A stretch of 9,699 bases of DNA from Campylobacterales bacterium (GTDB taxonomy: Bacteria; Campylobacterota; Campylobacteria; Campylobacterales; Sulfurovaceae): positions 1 through 9,699 of the forward strand of contig JAFGWQ010000079.1 in NCBI GenBank assembly GCA_016937075.1, given 5' to 3'. How positions within the stretch are numbered: position 1 is the stretch's first letter; each line of letters starts with the position of its first letter. Shown here piece after piece: positions 1-8,547 of this stretch. Under the pieces are notes generated by a model, which saw nothing but the letters and a program-made list of their open reading frames with translations, did not search any database and was not told the DNA's origin. The position numbers were made by a program, and so were the translations under genes.

Positions 1-3000
1 GTTTCTTTGAAAATGAATATAGCTTTGACAATTTGGAACAGAGATGAAAAAACAGGCGAAAAGCTTGACCCAAAAGAGATAAAAGAGCAAGCGGTATTTG
101 TCAGAGATATTCCACTGATGACAGACAGAACATCATTTATCGTAAATGGTGTAGAGAGAGTTATAGTTAATCAGCTTCACAGAAGTCCAGGCGTAATCTT
201 TAAAGAAGCAGAAGCTACGACAGTAGTAAATAAACTTCTTTATTCAGCGCAAATCATACCGGATCGCGGTTCTTGGCTTTATTTTGAATATGACGCTAAA
301 GACATATTATATGCTAGAATAAATAAAAGAAGAAAAGTGCCTATCACAATTCTTTTTAGAGCACTAGGTTATTCAAAAGAAGATATCATTAAATTTTTCT
401 ATCCAACTAAAACCATTATGCTTAAAGACAACCGTTTCTTGACAAAATTTAAGCCGGATGACTATATGGGCAGAGCCGACTATGATGTAAAAGATTTAAA
501 CGGAAATATTATAGTAACAGCCGGTAAAAGACTTACTAAGAAAAAAGCACAAACTCTAATAGAAGAGGGCTTAGAATGGGTAGAATATCCGCTTGAAATA
601 TTGTTAGATCGTTATTTATCCAAAGCAGTTATTGATTCTGAAAGCGGAGAAATCCTTTATGATGCAGTGACTCCACTTGATGAAAATAAACTCAAAAAAA
701 TTATAGACCAAGGTATCGACTCAATCGAAATCGCAAATGACCTAGCCGAAGGGACTGATAACTCAATTATCGGTGCTTTTATAGCAGATAATGAAAGTTT
801 GAGACTATTGAAGCAAACAGAAGAAATTGAAGATGAAAATGTACTGTCAGCTATTCGTATTTACAAAGTAATGCGTCCCGGTGAGCCGGTAACTCCAGAT
901 GCTGCTAAAGCATTTTTGAATCAACTGTTCTTTGATCCTGAGAGATATGATCTTACTAAAGTCGGCCGTATGAAAATGAATCATAAACTTGGTCTTGATA
1001 TTCCTGAGTATGTTACAGTACTTACTGCGGAAGATTTGATATATACTGTCAAATATCTTATCAAAGTTAAAAATGGCCAAGGCCATATAGATGATCGCGA
1101 TCACTTGGGGAATAGAAGAATTAGAGCGATCGGTGAACTTTTGGGTAATGAGCTTCATAGCGGTTTGCTTAAAATGCAAAAAGCTATTAGAGATAAAATG
1201 GTTACCATTTCAGGATCCCTTGAAGAGCTGATGCCTCATGATCTTATAAATTCAAAAATGATCACAAATACCATTTTAGAATTTTTCAGCAGCGGACAAT
1301 TGTCACAATTTATGGACCAAACAAATCCTCTATCTGAAGTTACTCACAAAAGAAGACTTTCTGCTCTTGGAGAAGGCGGTCTTGTAAAAGAGAGAGCCGG
1401 TTTTGAAGTGCGTGACGTACACCCAACGCATTATGGTAGAATTTGTCCTATTGAGACCCCCGAGGGGCAAAATATCGGTCTTATCAATACTTTGGCTACT
1501 TATGCAAAGGTAAATGAATTAGGATTTATTGAATCTCCGTATAAAATAGTCAAAAATCGTCAAGTAACTGATGAGATTATATATATTACAGCTACACAAG
1601 AAGAGGATAAATGTATCGCTCCAGCATCTACAAAAGTGGATGAGAATGGATATATCAGCGAAGATCTTATCGAGACTCGTCTTAATGGTAATATCGAACT
1701 TAATGATGCAGGCAAAGTTGATTTGATCGATATTTCTCCATTAATGATCTCAGGTTCGGCAGCAGCATTGATCCCATTCTTGGAGCACGACGATGCGAAC
1801 CGTGCATTGATGGGTTCGAACATGCAACGACAAGCAGTACCATTGCTTGCGTCTGAAGCACCAATGGTTGGTACAGGTATGGAAGGCATCATGAGTAGAG
1901 ATGCTTGGGAAGCCGTTAAAGCTAGAAGAGCAGGTGTAGTTGAAAAAGTTGATTCTAAAAATATTTATATTATGGGTGAAGATGAAGATGAAATATTTAT
2001 AGATCATTATCCTTTAGAAAAAAATATGAGAACAAACCAAAATACTACATTTACTCAAGCACCAATAGTGAAACTAGGGGATAAAGTAGCAAAAGGCCAA
2101 GTAATTGCAGATGGTGCAAATATGGATCAAGGCGAGCTTGCGCTTGGTAAAAATATATTGCTTGCCTTTATGCCTTGGAATGGATATAACTACGAAGATG
2201 CGATCATAATCTCGGAAAAATTAATCCGCGAAGATGCATTTACTTCAGTTCACATCTATGAAAAAGAGATAGAAGCAAGAGAATTGAAACATGGGATCGA
2301 AGAGATCACTAGAGATATTCCAAATATCAGAGAAGATGAGCTTAGCCATCTTGATGAAAGTGGTATTGTAAAAATAGGTACAAACGTTAAACCTGGTATG
2401 ATCTTGGTTGGTAAAGTAAGTCCTAAAGGCGAGATCAGACCAACACCAGAAGAGAGATTACTCAGAGCGATTTTCGGTGAAAAAGCAGGGCATGTGGTAA
2501 ACAAATCACTATATTGCCCAGCTTCAATGGAAGGTGTTGTTGTTGATGTAAAAGTCTTTACCAAAAAAGGATATGAAAAAGATATTCGTGCCATAAAAGC
2601 TTATGAAGAAGAAAAAGCTATCTTGGATAACGAACATCACGATCAACTTTTAATGATCGACCGTGAAGAGATTTTGAGAATTTCACATTACTTATCAAAA
2701 CAAACTCTTGCAAAAGAGGTAGCCGTAGGTGATGTAACATACAAAGCAGGCGGTAATGTGCCGGAAGAAGCCATTAGAAACATTAATCGTTTCGCCTTAA
2801 GAAGCGTAGTGCAATCTTTTGATTCTGATGTACAAAATGAGTATGAAGCACTCAAAAACTACTTTTTGAAGCAAAAGAAAAGATTAAAAATTGATCATGA
2901 AGAGAAATTATCAATTCTTGAAAAAGACGATATTTTGCCAAGCGGTGTTACTAAGCTAGTTAAAGTTTATGTTGCTACAAAACGAAAACTTAAAGTCGGT

Positions 3001-3873
3001 GACAAAATGGCAGGACGACACGGAAACAAAGGTATCGTATCAAACATAGTAAGAGAAATTGATATGCCGTACATGAGCGACGGTAGACCGGTTGATATGA
3101 TCCTCAATCCTCTAGGGGTTCCATCTCGTATGAATATCGGACAAATACTTGAAGTGCATTTAGGTTTGATCGGTAAAAAACTCGGAGAACAGATACAAGA
3201 AATTTTTGAGAGCAAACAACAAGATTTTGTTGAGCAACTTAGAGAAAAAATGATACAAATAGCCGATATAGCAAAACTCATGAATGCTAAAGAATTCTTG
3301 CATTCAATATCAGATGAAGATTTACTAACATATGCTAGAGATTGGTCGAATGGTGTTAAATTTGCTACTCCTGTATTTGAAGGTACAAACGAAGAAGAGT
3401 TTGCTAAATTATTTGAATTGGCAAAAATGGAAGAAGATGGAAAAACCATACTCTTTGATGGAAAAACCGGTGAACAAATGATAGAAAGAGTTAACGTAGG
3501 TTATATGTATATGCTCAAACTACATCACTTGGTTGATGAAAAAGTACATGCTAGAAGTACCGGACCATACTCTCTTGTAACACAACAGCCAGTTGGCGGT
3601 AAAGCATTGTTTGGTGGTCAAAGATTTGGAGAGATGGAGGTATGGGCACTAGAAGCTTACGGTGCCGCTCATATTCTAAAAGAGATGTTGACTATCAAAT
3701 CGGATGATGTTGAAGGAAGAGCTAGAGCATATCGTGCCTTAACAAAGGGCGAAAGTGTTCCGGAATCTGGGGTACCAGAAACTATGTTTGTATTGACCAA
3801 AGAGCTTCAAGCTTTGGGTCTTGATGCACAACTATTTGAAAATAAAAAAGAAGAAGAGGCTGACAATGAGTAA
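1..3873 (+). CDS. rpoB: DNA-directed RNA polymerase subunit beta, 5'-truncated by window edge
   Basis: This is the beta subunit of RNA polymerase, which with beta' forms the catalytic cleft. The frame is open at base 1, and the first visible residues (VSLKMNI) match an internal family segment near E. coli residue 95. The TTG at 7 is therefore not a start, and about 95 N-terminal residues lie upstream. Visible in order are the NQLHRSPG segment (codons about 169-192), the rifampicin pocket QLSQFMDQ through RRLSALG (1297-1371), CPIETPEG shortly after it, GYNYEDAI (from 2182, acidic E-D pair near the active site), DKMAGRHGNKG (3001-3033, the two active-site lysines), and the C-terminal FGGQRFGEMEVWALEAYGA (from 3610) that clamps to beta'. 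The 1290 visible residues plus the missing part give about 1385, close to Campylobacter RpoB and longer than E. coli (1342). The gene ends in an acidic tail with TAA at 3871-3873 and overlaps rpoC by 8 nt. I see no frameshift or missing key residue. Confidence 0.99.
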   Translation, partial: VSLKMNIALTIWNRDEKTGEKLDPKEIKEQAVFVRDIPLMTDRTSFIVNGVERVIVNQLHRSPGVIFKEAEATTVVNKLLYSAQIIPDRGSWLYFEYDAKDILYARINKRRKVPITILFRALGYSKEDIIKFFYPTKTIMLKDNRFLTKFKPDDYMGRADYDVKDLNGNIIVTAGKRLTKKKAQTLIEEGLEWVEYPLEILLDRYLSKAVIDSESGEILYDAVTPLDENKLKKIIDQGIDSIEIANDLAEGTDNSIIGAFIADNESLRLLKQTEEIEDENVLSAIRIYKVMRPGEPVTPDAAKAFLNQLFFDPERYDLTKVGRMKMNHKLGLDIPEYVTVLTAEDLIYTVKYLIKVKNGQGHIDDRDHLGNRRIRAIGELLGNELHSGLLKMQKAIRDKMVTISGSLEELMPHDLINSKMITNTILEFFSSGQLSQFMDQTNPLSEVTHKRRLSALGEGGLVKERAGFEVRDVHPTHYGRICPIETPEGQNIGLINTLATYAKVNELGFIESPYKIVKNRQVTDEIIYITATQEEDKCIAPASTKVDENGYISEDLIETRLNGNIELNDAGKVDLIDISPLMISGSAAALIPFLEHDDANRALMGSNMQRQAVPLLASEAPMVGTGMEGIMSRDAWEAVKARRAGVVEKVDSKNIYIMGEDEDEIFIDHYPLEKNMRTNQNTTFTQAPIVKLGDKVAKGQVIADGANMDQGELALGKNILLAFMPWNGYNYEDAIIISEKLIREDAFTSVHIYEKEIEARELKHGIEEITRDIPNIREDELSHLDESGIVKIGTNVKPGMILVGKVSPKGEIRPTPEERLLRAIFGEKAGHVVNKSLYCPASMEGVVVDVKVFTKKGYEKDIRAIKAYEEEKAILDNEHHDQLLMIDREEILRISHYLSKQTLAKEVAVGDVTYKAGGNVPEEAIRNINRFALRSVVQSFDSDVQNEYEALKNYFLKQKKRLKIDHEEKLSILEKDDILPSGVTKLVKVYVATKRKLKVGDKMAGRHGNKGIVSNIVREIDMPYMSDGRPVDMILNPLGVPSRMNIGQILEVHLGLIGKKLGEQIQEIFESKQQDFVEQLREKMIQIADIAKLMNAKEFLHSISDEDLLTYARDWSNGVKFATPVFEGTNEEEFAKLFELAKMEEDGKTILFDGKTGEQMIERVNVGYMYMLKLHHLVDEKVHARSTGPYSLVTQQPVGGKALFGGQRFGEMEVWALEAYGAAHILKEMLTIKSDDVEGRARAYRALTKGESVPESGVPETMFVLTKELQALGLDAQLFENKKEEEADNE
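3855..3859 (+). promoter_or_regulatory. rpoC ribosome binding site inside rpoB
   Basis: AGAGG lies 6 nt before the ATG at 3866, inside the last codons of rpoB. This decides the rpoC start. The reading frame is open further upstream to 3821, but those 15 codons are an out-of-frame reading of the conserved rpoB end, lack a comparable site, and encode a lysine-rich stretch not expected at the beta' N-terminus. Placement just upstream of the 8-nt overlap suggests translational coupling, which helps keep beta and beta' in balance (inference). Confidence 0.7.
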
Positions 3874-6800
3874 TGTATTAGAAAATTTAGTACCAATTGA
3901 TTTACGTAGCGAAGAGAAACCTCATGATATTGAAGCGTTGCAACTCAAAGTAGCAAGTCCAGAGAAAATTTTATCATGGAGCTACGGTGAGGTAAAAAAA
4001 CCGGAAACTATCAACTATCGTACACTAAAACCTGAGAGAGACGGACTTTTTTGTGCCAAAATTTTTGGCCCGATCCGTGATTATGAGTGTTTGTGCGGTA
4101 AATATAAAAAGATGCGATATAAAGGCGTAGTATGTGAGAAATGCGGAGTTGAAGTAACTAGCTCTAAAGTCAGACGTTCACGTATGGGCCACATCGAGCT
4201 TGTAGTGCCTGTAGCACATATTTGGTATGTCAGCTCACTTCCAAGCAGAATCGGAACACTTTTGGGTGTTAAAATGAAAGACTTGGAAAGAGTACTTTAT
4301 TATGAAGCATATATAGTTAAAGATTCAGGAGAAGCAGCTCTTGATAGTGATGGTTCAAAACTTTTATCAAAATACGACGTTCTAAATGAAGAGCAGTATC
4401 AACAAATATCACAACGCTTTGGCAATGATGCATTTGATGCACGCATGGGCGGTCAGGTTATACAAGAGTTGCTAGCTGATCTTGATCTAGTGTCAATGTT
4501 TAGAGAACTAAAAGAAGAGATTGCTACAACCAAATCAGAAGCTAAAAGCAAAATGATCGTAAAACGTCTAAAAGTCATTGAAGCATTTTTACATTCAGGT
4601 AATCGCCCTGAATGGATGATGCTCACTCATTTGCCTGTTCTCCCACCTGACCTTAGACCCTTAGTTAGTCTAGATGGCGGAAAATTTGCTGTTTCTGACG
4701 TAAACGACCTATATAGAAGAGTTATCAACAGAAACCAAAGACTTAAAAGATTGGTTGAACTTGATGCTCCGGAAATCATTGTTAGAAATGAAAAAAGAAT
4801 GCTTCAAGAAGCAGTCGATGCTCTATTTGATAACGGCAGAAGAGGAAATGCAGTAAAAGGTGCAAACAAAAGACCTCTTAAGTCGCTTTCAGAAATTATC
4901 AAAGGTAAGCAAGGTCGTTTTAGACAAAACTTGCTTGGTAAAAGGGTTGACTTCTCTGGCCGTTCGGTTATCGTTGTTGGGCCGGATTTGCGTATGGATC
5001 AATGCGGATTGCCTAAAAAAATGGCGGTTGAACTATTTAAGCCGCATTTGATGGCTAAGCTTGAAGAAAAAGGGTATGCAACTACACTTAAACAAGCTAA
5101 AAAAATGATTGAAAAACAAGTTAATGAGGTATGGGAATGCTTAGAAGAGGTAGTTGAAAACTATCCGGTACTTCTAAACCGTGCTCCAACATTGCATAAG
5201 CTTTCCATTCAAGCGTTTCATCCTAGACTGATCGAAGGTAAAGCAATTCAGCTTCATCCGCTTGTGTGTGCTGCATTTAATGCTGACTTCGACGGTGACC
5301 AAATGGCGGTACACGTACCGCTTTCTGATGAAGCTATTGCTGAAGCAAAAATATTGATGCTTGCATCTATGAATATTTTGCTTCCGGCATCAGGTAAAGC
5401 TGTTACAGTACCTTCTCAAGATATGATTTTGGGTCTTTACTATCTGACACTAGAAAAAACAGATGTAAAAGGTGAGCACAAACTTTTTGGCAATATTGAT
5501 GAAGTTATGATCGCTTTTGAACAAGGTTCACTTGATCTAAATGCAAAAATTAGAACATTGGTCGGTGGAAAAGTTATCACTTCTACTACAGGAAGACTTA
5601 TTTTGCGTTCTATTATTCCTGAGTATGTGCCGGAAAAATATTGGAACAAAATTCTTAAGAAAAAAGATATCGGTACATTGGTTGACTATATTTATAAAGT
5701 TGGCGGTTTGTCTATAACAGCAGAATTCTTGGATAATCTGAAAGATATGGGTTTCAAATACGCGACTAAAGTCGGTGTTTCTATCTCTATTGATGATATC
5801 AAAATACCTGAACAAAAAGAACAGATCGTCGGTGATGCAAAAACAGAAGTTAAAACTATCCAATCTCAATTTGCAGCAGGTCTGTTGACAGATCAAGAGA
5901 GATATAACAAAATTATTGATATCTGGACAGATGCTAATAATGAAATTGCCGATGCTCTTATGAAGCTTATCCAAAACGATAAAGGCGGATTTAACTCAGT
6001 TCATATGATGGCTGACTCGGGGGCTAGGGGTAGTGCTGCTCAGATAAGACAGCTTTCTGGTATGCGTGGACTTATGGCAAAATCGGACGGAACGATTATT
6101 GAGACACCAATTACATCCAATTTCCGCGAAGGTCTTAATGTATTGGAGTACTTTATTTCGACGCACGGTGCTAGAAAAGGATTGGCAGATACCGCTCTTA
6201 AAACAGCGAATGCCGGATATTTGACTAGAAAACTTATCGATGTTGCCCAAAATGTTAAAATCAGTATGGAAGATTGCGGAACTCACGAAGGCGTAGAGGT
6301 TTCTGATATCATAGTCGGTAATGAGATGATAGAACCTCTTAGTGATCGTATTTACGGACGCGTTGCTGCTGAAGATATCATTGACCCTGTTACAAATGAG
6401 ATCATTGCCAGCGAAGGTATAATGATAGATGAAGAGATCGCTACTAAAGTAAAAGATGCCGGCGTACGTGCTGTTGTTATAAGAGCACCGTCAAGCTGTA
6501 AAGCACCAAAAGGTATTTGTGCTAAATGTTACGGTCTAAATATGGCCGAAAACAGAATCGTAAATAAAGGCGAAGCAGTAGGTGTAATTGCAGCTCAATC
6601 AATCGGTGAACCTGGAACTCAGTTGACACTAAGAACTTTCCACACCGGCGGTACTGCAACGGCAGGAAAAGAAGAGAGACAAGTAGTAGCGACAAAAGAA
6701 GGTTTCATAAGATATTACAACCTTTCAGTATATCGCAACAAAGAAGACAAACTCATTGTTGCCAATAGAAGAAATGCCGGAATATTGCTTGTAGAACCAA

Positions 6801-8395
6801 AGATAAAAGCAACTGCTGATGGCACGGTATCTATTGTCGTAACTCACGATGAATATGTAATATCTGTTAAATCAGGCGATGCTTCAAATGGCGAAACCAA
6901 ATATACACTTAGAAAAAGTGATGTTTCTAAGTCAAATGAACTTGCCGGCGTTGCAGGTAATATCGAAGGCAAGCTTTTCTTGCCGTTTGAAAATGGAGAC
7001 AAAGTTAATAAGGGTGAATCTATCGTAGAACTTATTAAAGAAGGATGGAGTGTCCCAAATCGTATCCCATTTGCCAGTGAGCTTAAAGTTGAAGACGGTG
7101 CACCTGTCACACAAGAGATATATTCTGATGCCAAAGGTACTGTTAAATATCTGATGCTAAATGGTGATTATCTCGAGCCTACAGGTATCAAAAAAGGACA
7201 CGAAGTAAACGAAAAAGGTATATTTGCCGTTATTGTTGATGAACATGATAGAGAAGCTTCTAGACACTATATCTCTAGAGGATCTATTATTGTAGCAGAT
7301 AACGATACACATGTGGAAAAAGGTTCCGTCCTTTCTACTCCTGTGGTGAATGTACAAACAATAATCGCAGAATGGGATCCATATTCTGAACCTGTAATCG
7401 CAGAAGAGAATGGTAAAGTTAAATTTGAAGATATCATCGCCGGTGTTACGGTAAGTGAACAATTTGATGAACTGACAGGTGTGGTTAGATTGGAACTTAA
7501 TGAATATATTCCGTCAATTTACAAACCGGCTATTGCACTTGCTACAGCAAGCGGAGAGATTATTCGCTACCAGCTTGATGCAAAAACCGCATTATATGTT
7601 AAAGACGGTGATGAAGTAAACACTGCTGATCTATTGGCAAAACGTCCAAAAGCTGCTATCAAATCAAAAGATATCACAGGGGGTCTTCCTAGAGTTTCTG
7701 AACTCTTTGAAGCAAGACGTCCTAAAGATATTTCACTTATAGCGCAAATAGACGGTGTTGTAAGCTTTGGTAAGGCTCTTAGAGGAAAAGAGAGAATTAT
7801 TATTCGTGGTGAAAACGGTCAAGAGATCGAACAATTTGCCGATAAAACAAAAACTATCTTGGTAAACGATGGAGATTTTGTCCATGCCGGTGAAAAACTA
7901 ACCGATGGTATCGTATCGAGTCATGACATCCTAGCATCTCTTGGAGAGAAAGCACTATTTGAATATATAGTAAGCGAAGTTCAACAAGTCTATAGAAGAC
8001 AAGGTGTTAATATTGCAGATAAACATATTGAGATTATTGTTTCTCAAATGATGAGACAGGTCAAAATCCTTGAAAGCGGAGATAGTAAATTTATCGCAGG
8101 AGATATTATCTCTAAACGTAAATTTAAAGAAGAAAATGAAAGAATGATAGCACTTGGAGGCCAACCTGCGATTGCTGAACCAATGCTTGTCGGTATCACG
8201 CGTTCAGCAGTTGGGGCCGATAGTATTATTTCAGCAGCATCTTTCCAGGATACTACAAAAGTACTTACTTCGGCTTCTATCGCAGGTACTATTGATATGC
8301 TTGAAGATTTGAAAGAAAATGTTGTAATCGGACGACTTATTCCAGTTGGAACCGGTATGATCAAACTCGAGGATATCCATCTATCTCAAGAATAG
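3866..8395 (+). CDS. rpoC: DNA-directed RNA polymerase subunit beta', complete
   Basis: This is the beta' subunit (1509 aa), the largest RNA polymerase subunit, which carries the catalytic magnesium site. In order: first zinc site C75, C77, C90, C93; the switch/lid-side LLGKRVDFSGRSVI block near residues 356-370; NRAPTLHKLSIQAF; the invariant NADFDGDQMA with D474, D476 and D478 (DNA 5279-5305); SGARGSAAQIRQL; bridge helix at about 759-794; second zinc site C804, C878, C885, C888; trigger-loop N-half QLTLRTFH with L922, R923, H926; and its C-half DITGGLPRVSELFEAR from 1269. From bridge helix to H926 the numbering is E. coli minus 10. The trigger loop is interrupted by about 330 residues, against 188 for SI3 in E. 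coli, and this accounts for the greater total length (E. coli 1407). S740 replaces the usual proline in MAKPDG. The ATG is set by AGAGG at 3855-3859. The gene overlaps rpoB by 8 nt and ends with TAG. I see no disruption. Confidence 0.99.
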   Translation: MSNVLENLVPIDLRSEEKPHDIEALQLKVASPEKILSWSYGEVKKPETINYRTLKPERDGLFCAKIFGPIRDYECLCGKYKKMRYKGVVCEKCGVEVTSSKVRRSRMGHIELVVPVAHIWYVSSLPSRIGTLLGVKMKDLERVLYYEAYIVKDSGEAALDSDGSKLLSKYDVLNEEQYQQISQRFGNDAFDARMGGQVIQELLADLDLVSMFRELKEEIATTKSEAKSKMIVKRLKVIEAFLHSGNRPEWMMLTHLPVLPPDLRPLVSLDGGKFAVSDVNDLYRRVINRNQRLKRLVELDAPEIIVRNEKRMLQEAVDALFDNGRRGNAVKGANKRPLKSLSEIIKGKQGRFRQNLLGKRVDFSGRSVIVVGPDLRMDQCGLPKKMAVELFKPHLMAKLEEKGYATTLKQAKKMIEKQVNEVWECLEEVVENYPVLLNRAPTLHKLSIQAFHPRLIEGKAIQLHPLVCAAFNADFDGDQMAVHVPLSDEAIAEAKILMLASMNILLPASGKAVTVPSQDMILGLYYLTLEKTDVKGEHKLFGNIDEVMIAFEQGSLDLNAKIRTLVGGKVITSTTGRLILRSIIPEYVPEKYWNKILKKKDIGTLVDYIYKVGGLSITAEFLDNLKDMGFKYATKVGVSISIDDIKIPEQKEQIVGDAKTEVKTIQSQFAAGLLTDQERYNKIIDIWTDANNEIADALMKLIQNDKGGFNSVHMMADSGARGSAAQIRQLSGMRGLMAKSDGTIIETPITSNFREGLNVLEYFISTHGARKGLADTALKTANAGYLTRKLIDVAQNVKISMEDCGTHEGVEVSDIIVGNEMIEPLSDRIYGRVAAEDIIDPVTNEIIASEGIMIDEEIATKVKDAGVRAVVIRAPSSCKAPKGICAKCYGLNMAENRIVNKGEAVGVIAAQSIGEPGTQLTLRTFHTGGTATAGKEERQVVATKEGFIRYYNLSVYRNKEDKLIVANRRNAGILLVEPKIKATADGTVSIVVTHDEYVISVKSGDASNGETKYTLRKSDVSKSNELAGVAGNIEGKLFLPFENGDKVNKGESIVELIKEGWSVPNRIPFASELKVEDGAPVTQEIYSDAKGTVKYLMLNGDYLEPTGIKKGHEVNEKGIFAVIVDEHDREASRHYISRGSIIVADNDTHVEKGSVLSTPVVNVQTIIAEWDPYSEPVIAEENGKVKFEDIIAGVTVSEQFDELTGVVRLELNEYIPSIYKPAIALATASGEIIRYQLDAKTALYVKDGDEVNTADLLAKRPKAAIKSKDITGGLPRVSELFEARRPKDISLIAQIDGVVSFGKALRGKERIIIRGENGQEIEQFADKTKTILVNDGDFVHAGEKLTDGIVSSHDILASLGEKALFEYIVSEVQQVYRRQGVNIADKHIEIIVSQMMRQVKILESGDSKFIAGDIISKRKFKEENERMIALGGQPAIAEPMLVGITRSAVGADSIISAASFQDTTKVLTSASIAGTIDMLEDLKENVVIGRLIPVGTGMIKLEDIHLSQE

Positions 8396-8401
8396 CGCCA
8401 C

Positions 8402-8418
8402 TCCCCAATTCTTGGGGA
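8402..8418 (+). terminator. Short stem-loop after rpoC, possible weak terminator or 3'-end stabiliser
   Basis: TCCCCAA (8402-8408) and TTGGGGA (8412-8418) pair perfectly as a 7-bp stem with a 3-nt loop, starting 6 nt after the rpoC stop. It is the most GC-rich patch in the gap. No U-tract follows directly; the next T-run (TTTT at 8437-8440) is about 19 nt further on. It is therefore not a canonical intrinsic terminator. It may attenuate read-through, stabilise the rpoBC 3' end, or do nothing. Confidence 0.35.
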
Positions 8419-8428
8419 TAAGCTCAAT

Positions 8429-8490
8429 TAAAGCTATTTTAGGTAAAATATGCTCCATTTTTCTGAATTTTATGCCACGTAAAGCTATTT
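8429..8490 (+). repeat. 11-nt direct repeat pair TAAAGCTATTT in rpoC-rpsL gap
   Basis: TAAAGCTATTT occurs at 8429-8439 and again at 8480-8490, 51 nt apart start to start. The second copy supplies the left inner arm of the large hairpin at 8470-8514, and the first lies just upstream of the candidate -10 element. The span given covers both copies. The pair may be chance in AT-rich DNA, a doubled protein-binding site, or a competing pairing partner in a read-through transcript. Confidence 0.5.
8444..8449 (+). promoter_or_regulatory. Candidate -10 element for rpsL-rpsG-fusA
   Basis: TAAAAT at 8444-8449 differs by one base from TATAAT. It follows a T-rich stretch (CTATTTTAGG), as is common in Campylobacterota housekeeping promoters, where a -35 box is usually weak or absent; none is seen here (AGCTCA at the expected place). 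Initiation about 7 nt downstream would give a leader of roughly 100 nt that contains the whole hairpin at 8470-8514. In an AT-rich gap such a hexamer can occur by chance. Confidence 0.35.
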
Positions 8491-8514
8491 ATTGGATAGT
8501 TTTCCGTGGCATAA
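8470..8514 (+). promoter_or_regulatory. Long imperfect hairpin in the rpsL leader, function unknown
   Basis: A 45-nt inverted repeat. The outer arms TTATGCCACG (8470-8479) and CGTGGCATAA (8505-8514) give 10 perfect pairs. One T/C mismatch (8480/8504) follows, then inner arms AAAGCTAT (8481-8488) and ATAGTTTT (8496-8503) give 8 pairs including one G-U. The loop is TTATTGG (8489-8495). No T-run follows on either strand, so it does not look like a terminator. It ends 45 nt before the rpsL start and leaves the ribosome binding site free. Possible roles are a ribosomal-protein leader, an RNase III processing site between rpoBC and the str genes, a DNA site for a dimeric regulator, or a copy of a dispersed palindromic repeat. 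The structure is plain in the sequence; every function is inference. Confidence 0.65.
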
Positions 8515-8547
8515 CCACACAGATTCAATTCAAACTATAAAAACACG

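Noticed and set aside
7..9. TTG as the start of rpoB
   Set aside because: The frame is open to base 1 and homologues have about 95 more residues before this conserved strand, so the gene simply enters from outside the window.
847..3449. Several antisense open frames of 85-160 codons within rpoB
   Set aside because: They lie opposite a conserved gene, have low-complexity or Ser/Ile-rich translations typical of reverse-strand readings, and lack family motifs or ribosome binding sites.
3821..3865. Upstream start for rpoC giving a 15-residue lysine-rich extension
   Set aside because: It is an out-of-frame reading of the rpoB C-terminus. The ATG at 3866 has a proper ribosome binding site and gives the expected beta' N-terminus.
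5440..8364. Antisense open frames of 60-145 codons within rpoC, and a 63-codon sense frame at 4860-5051
   Set aside because: They are shadows of the strongly conserved rpoC frame, with no recognisable protein family.
8472..8540. A 22-codon open frame (MPRKAIYWIVF...) across the rpsL leader hairpin, as a possible leader peptide
   Set aside because: There is no ribosome binding site upstream of its ATG, it spans both hairpin arms, and its composition has no attenuation-like codon run. A second, 10-codon frame at 8450-8482 is equally unsupported.
8536..8541. TATAAA as a -10 element for rpsL
   Set aside because: Initiation would fall at about 8548, on the ribosome binding site itself, leaving almost no leader. 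TAAAAT at 8444-8449 is better placed.
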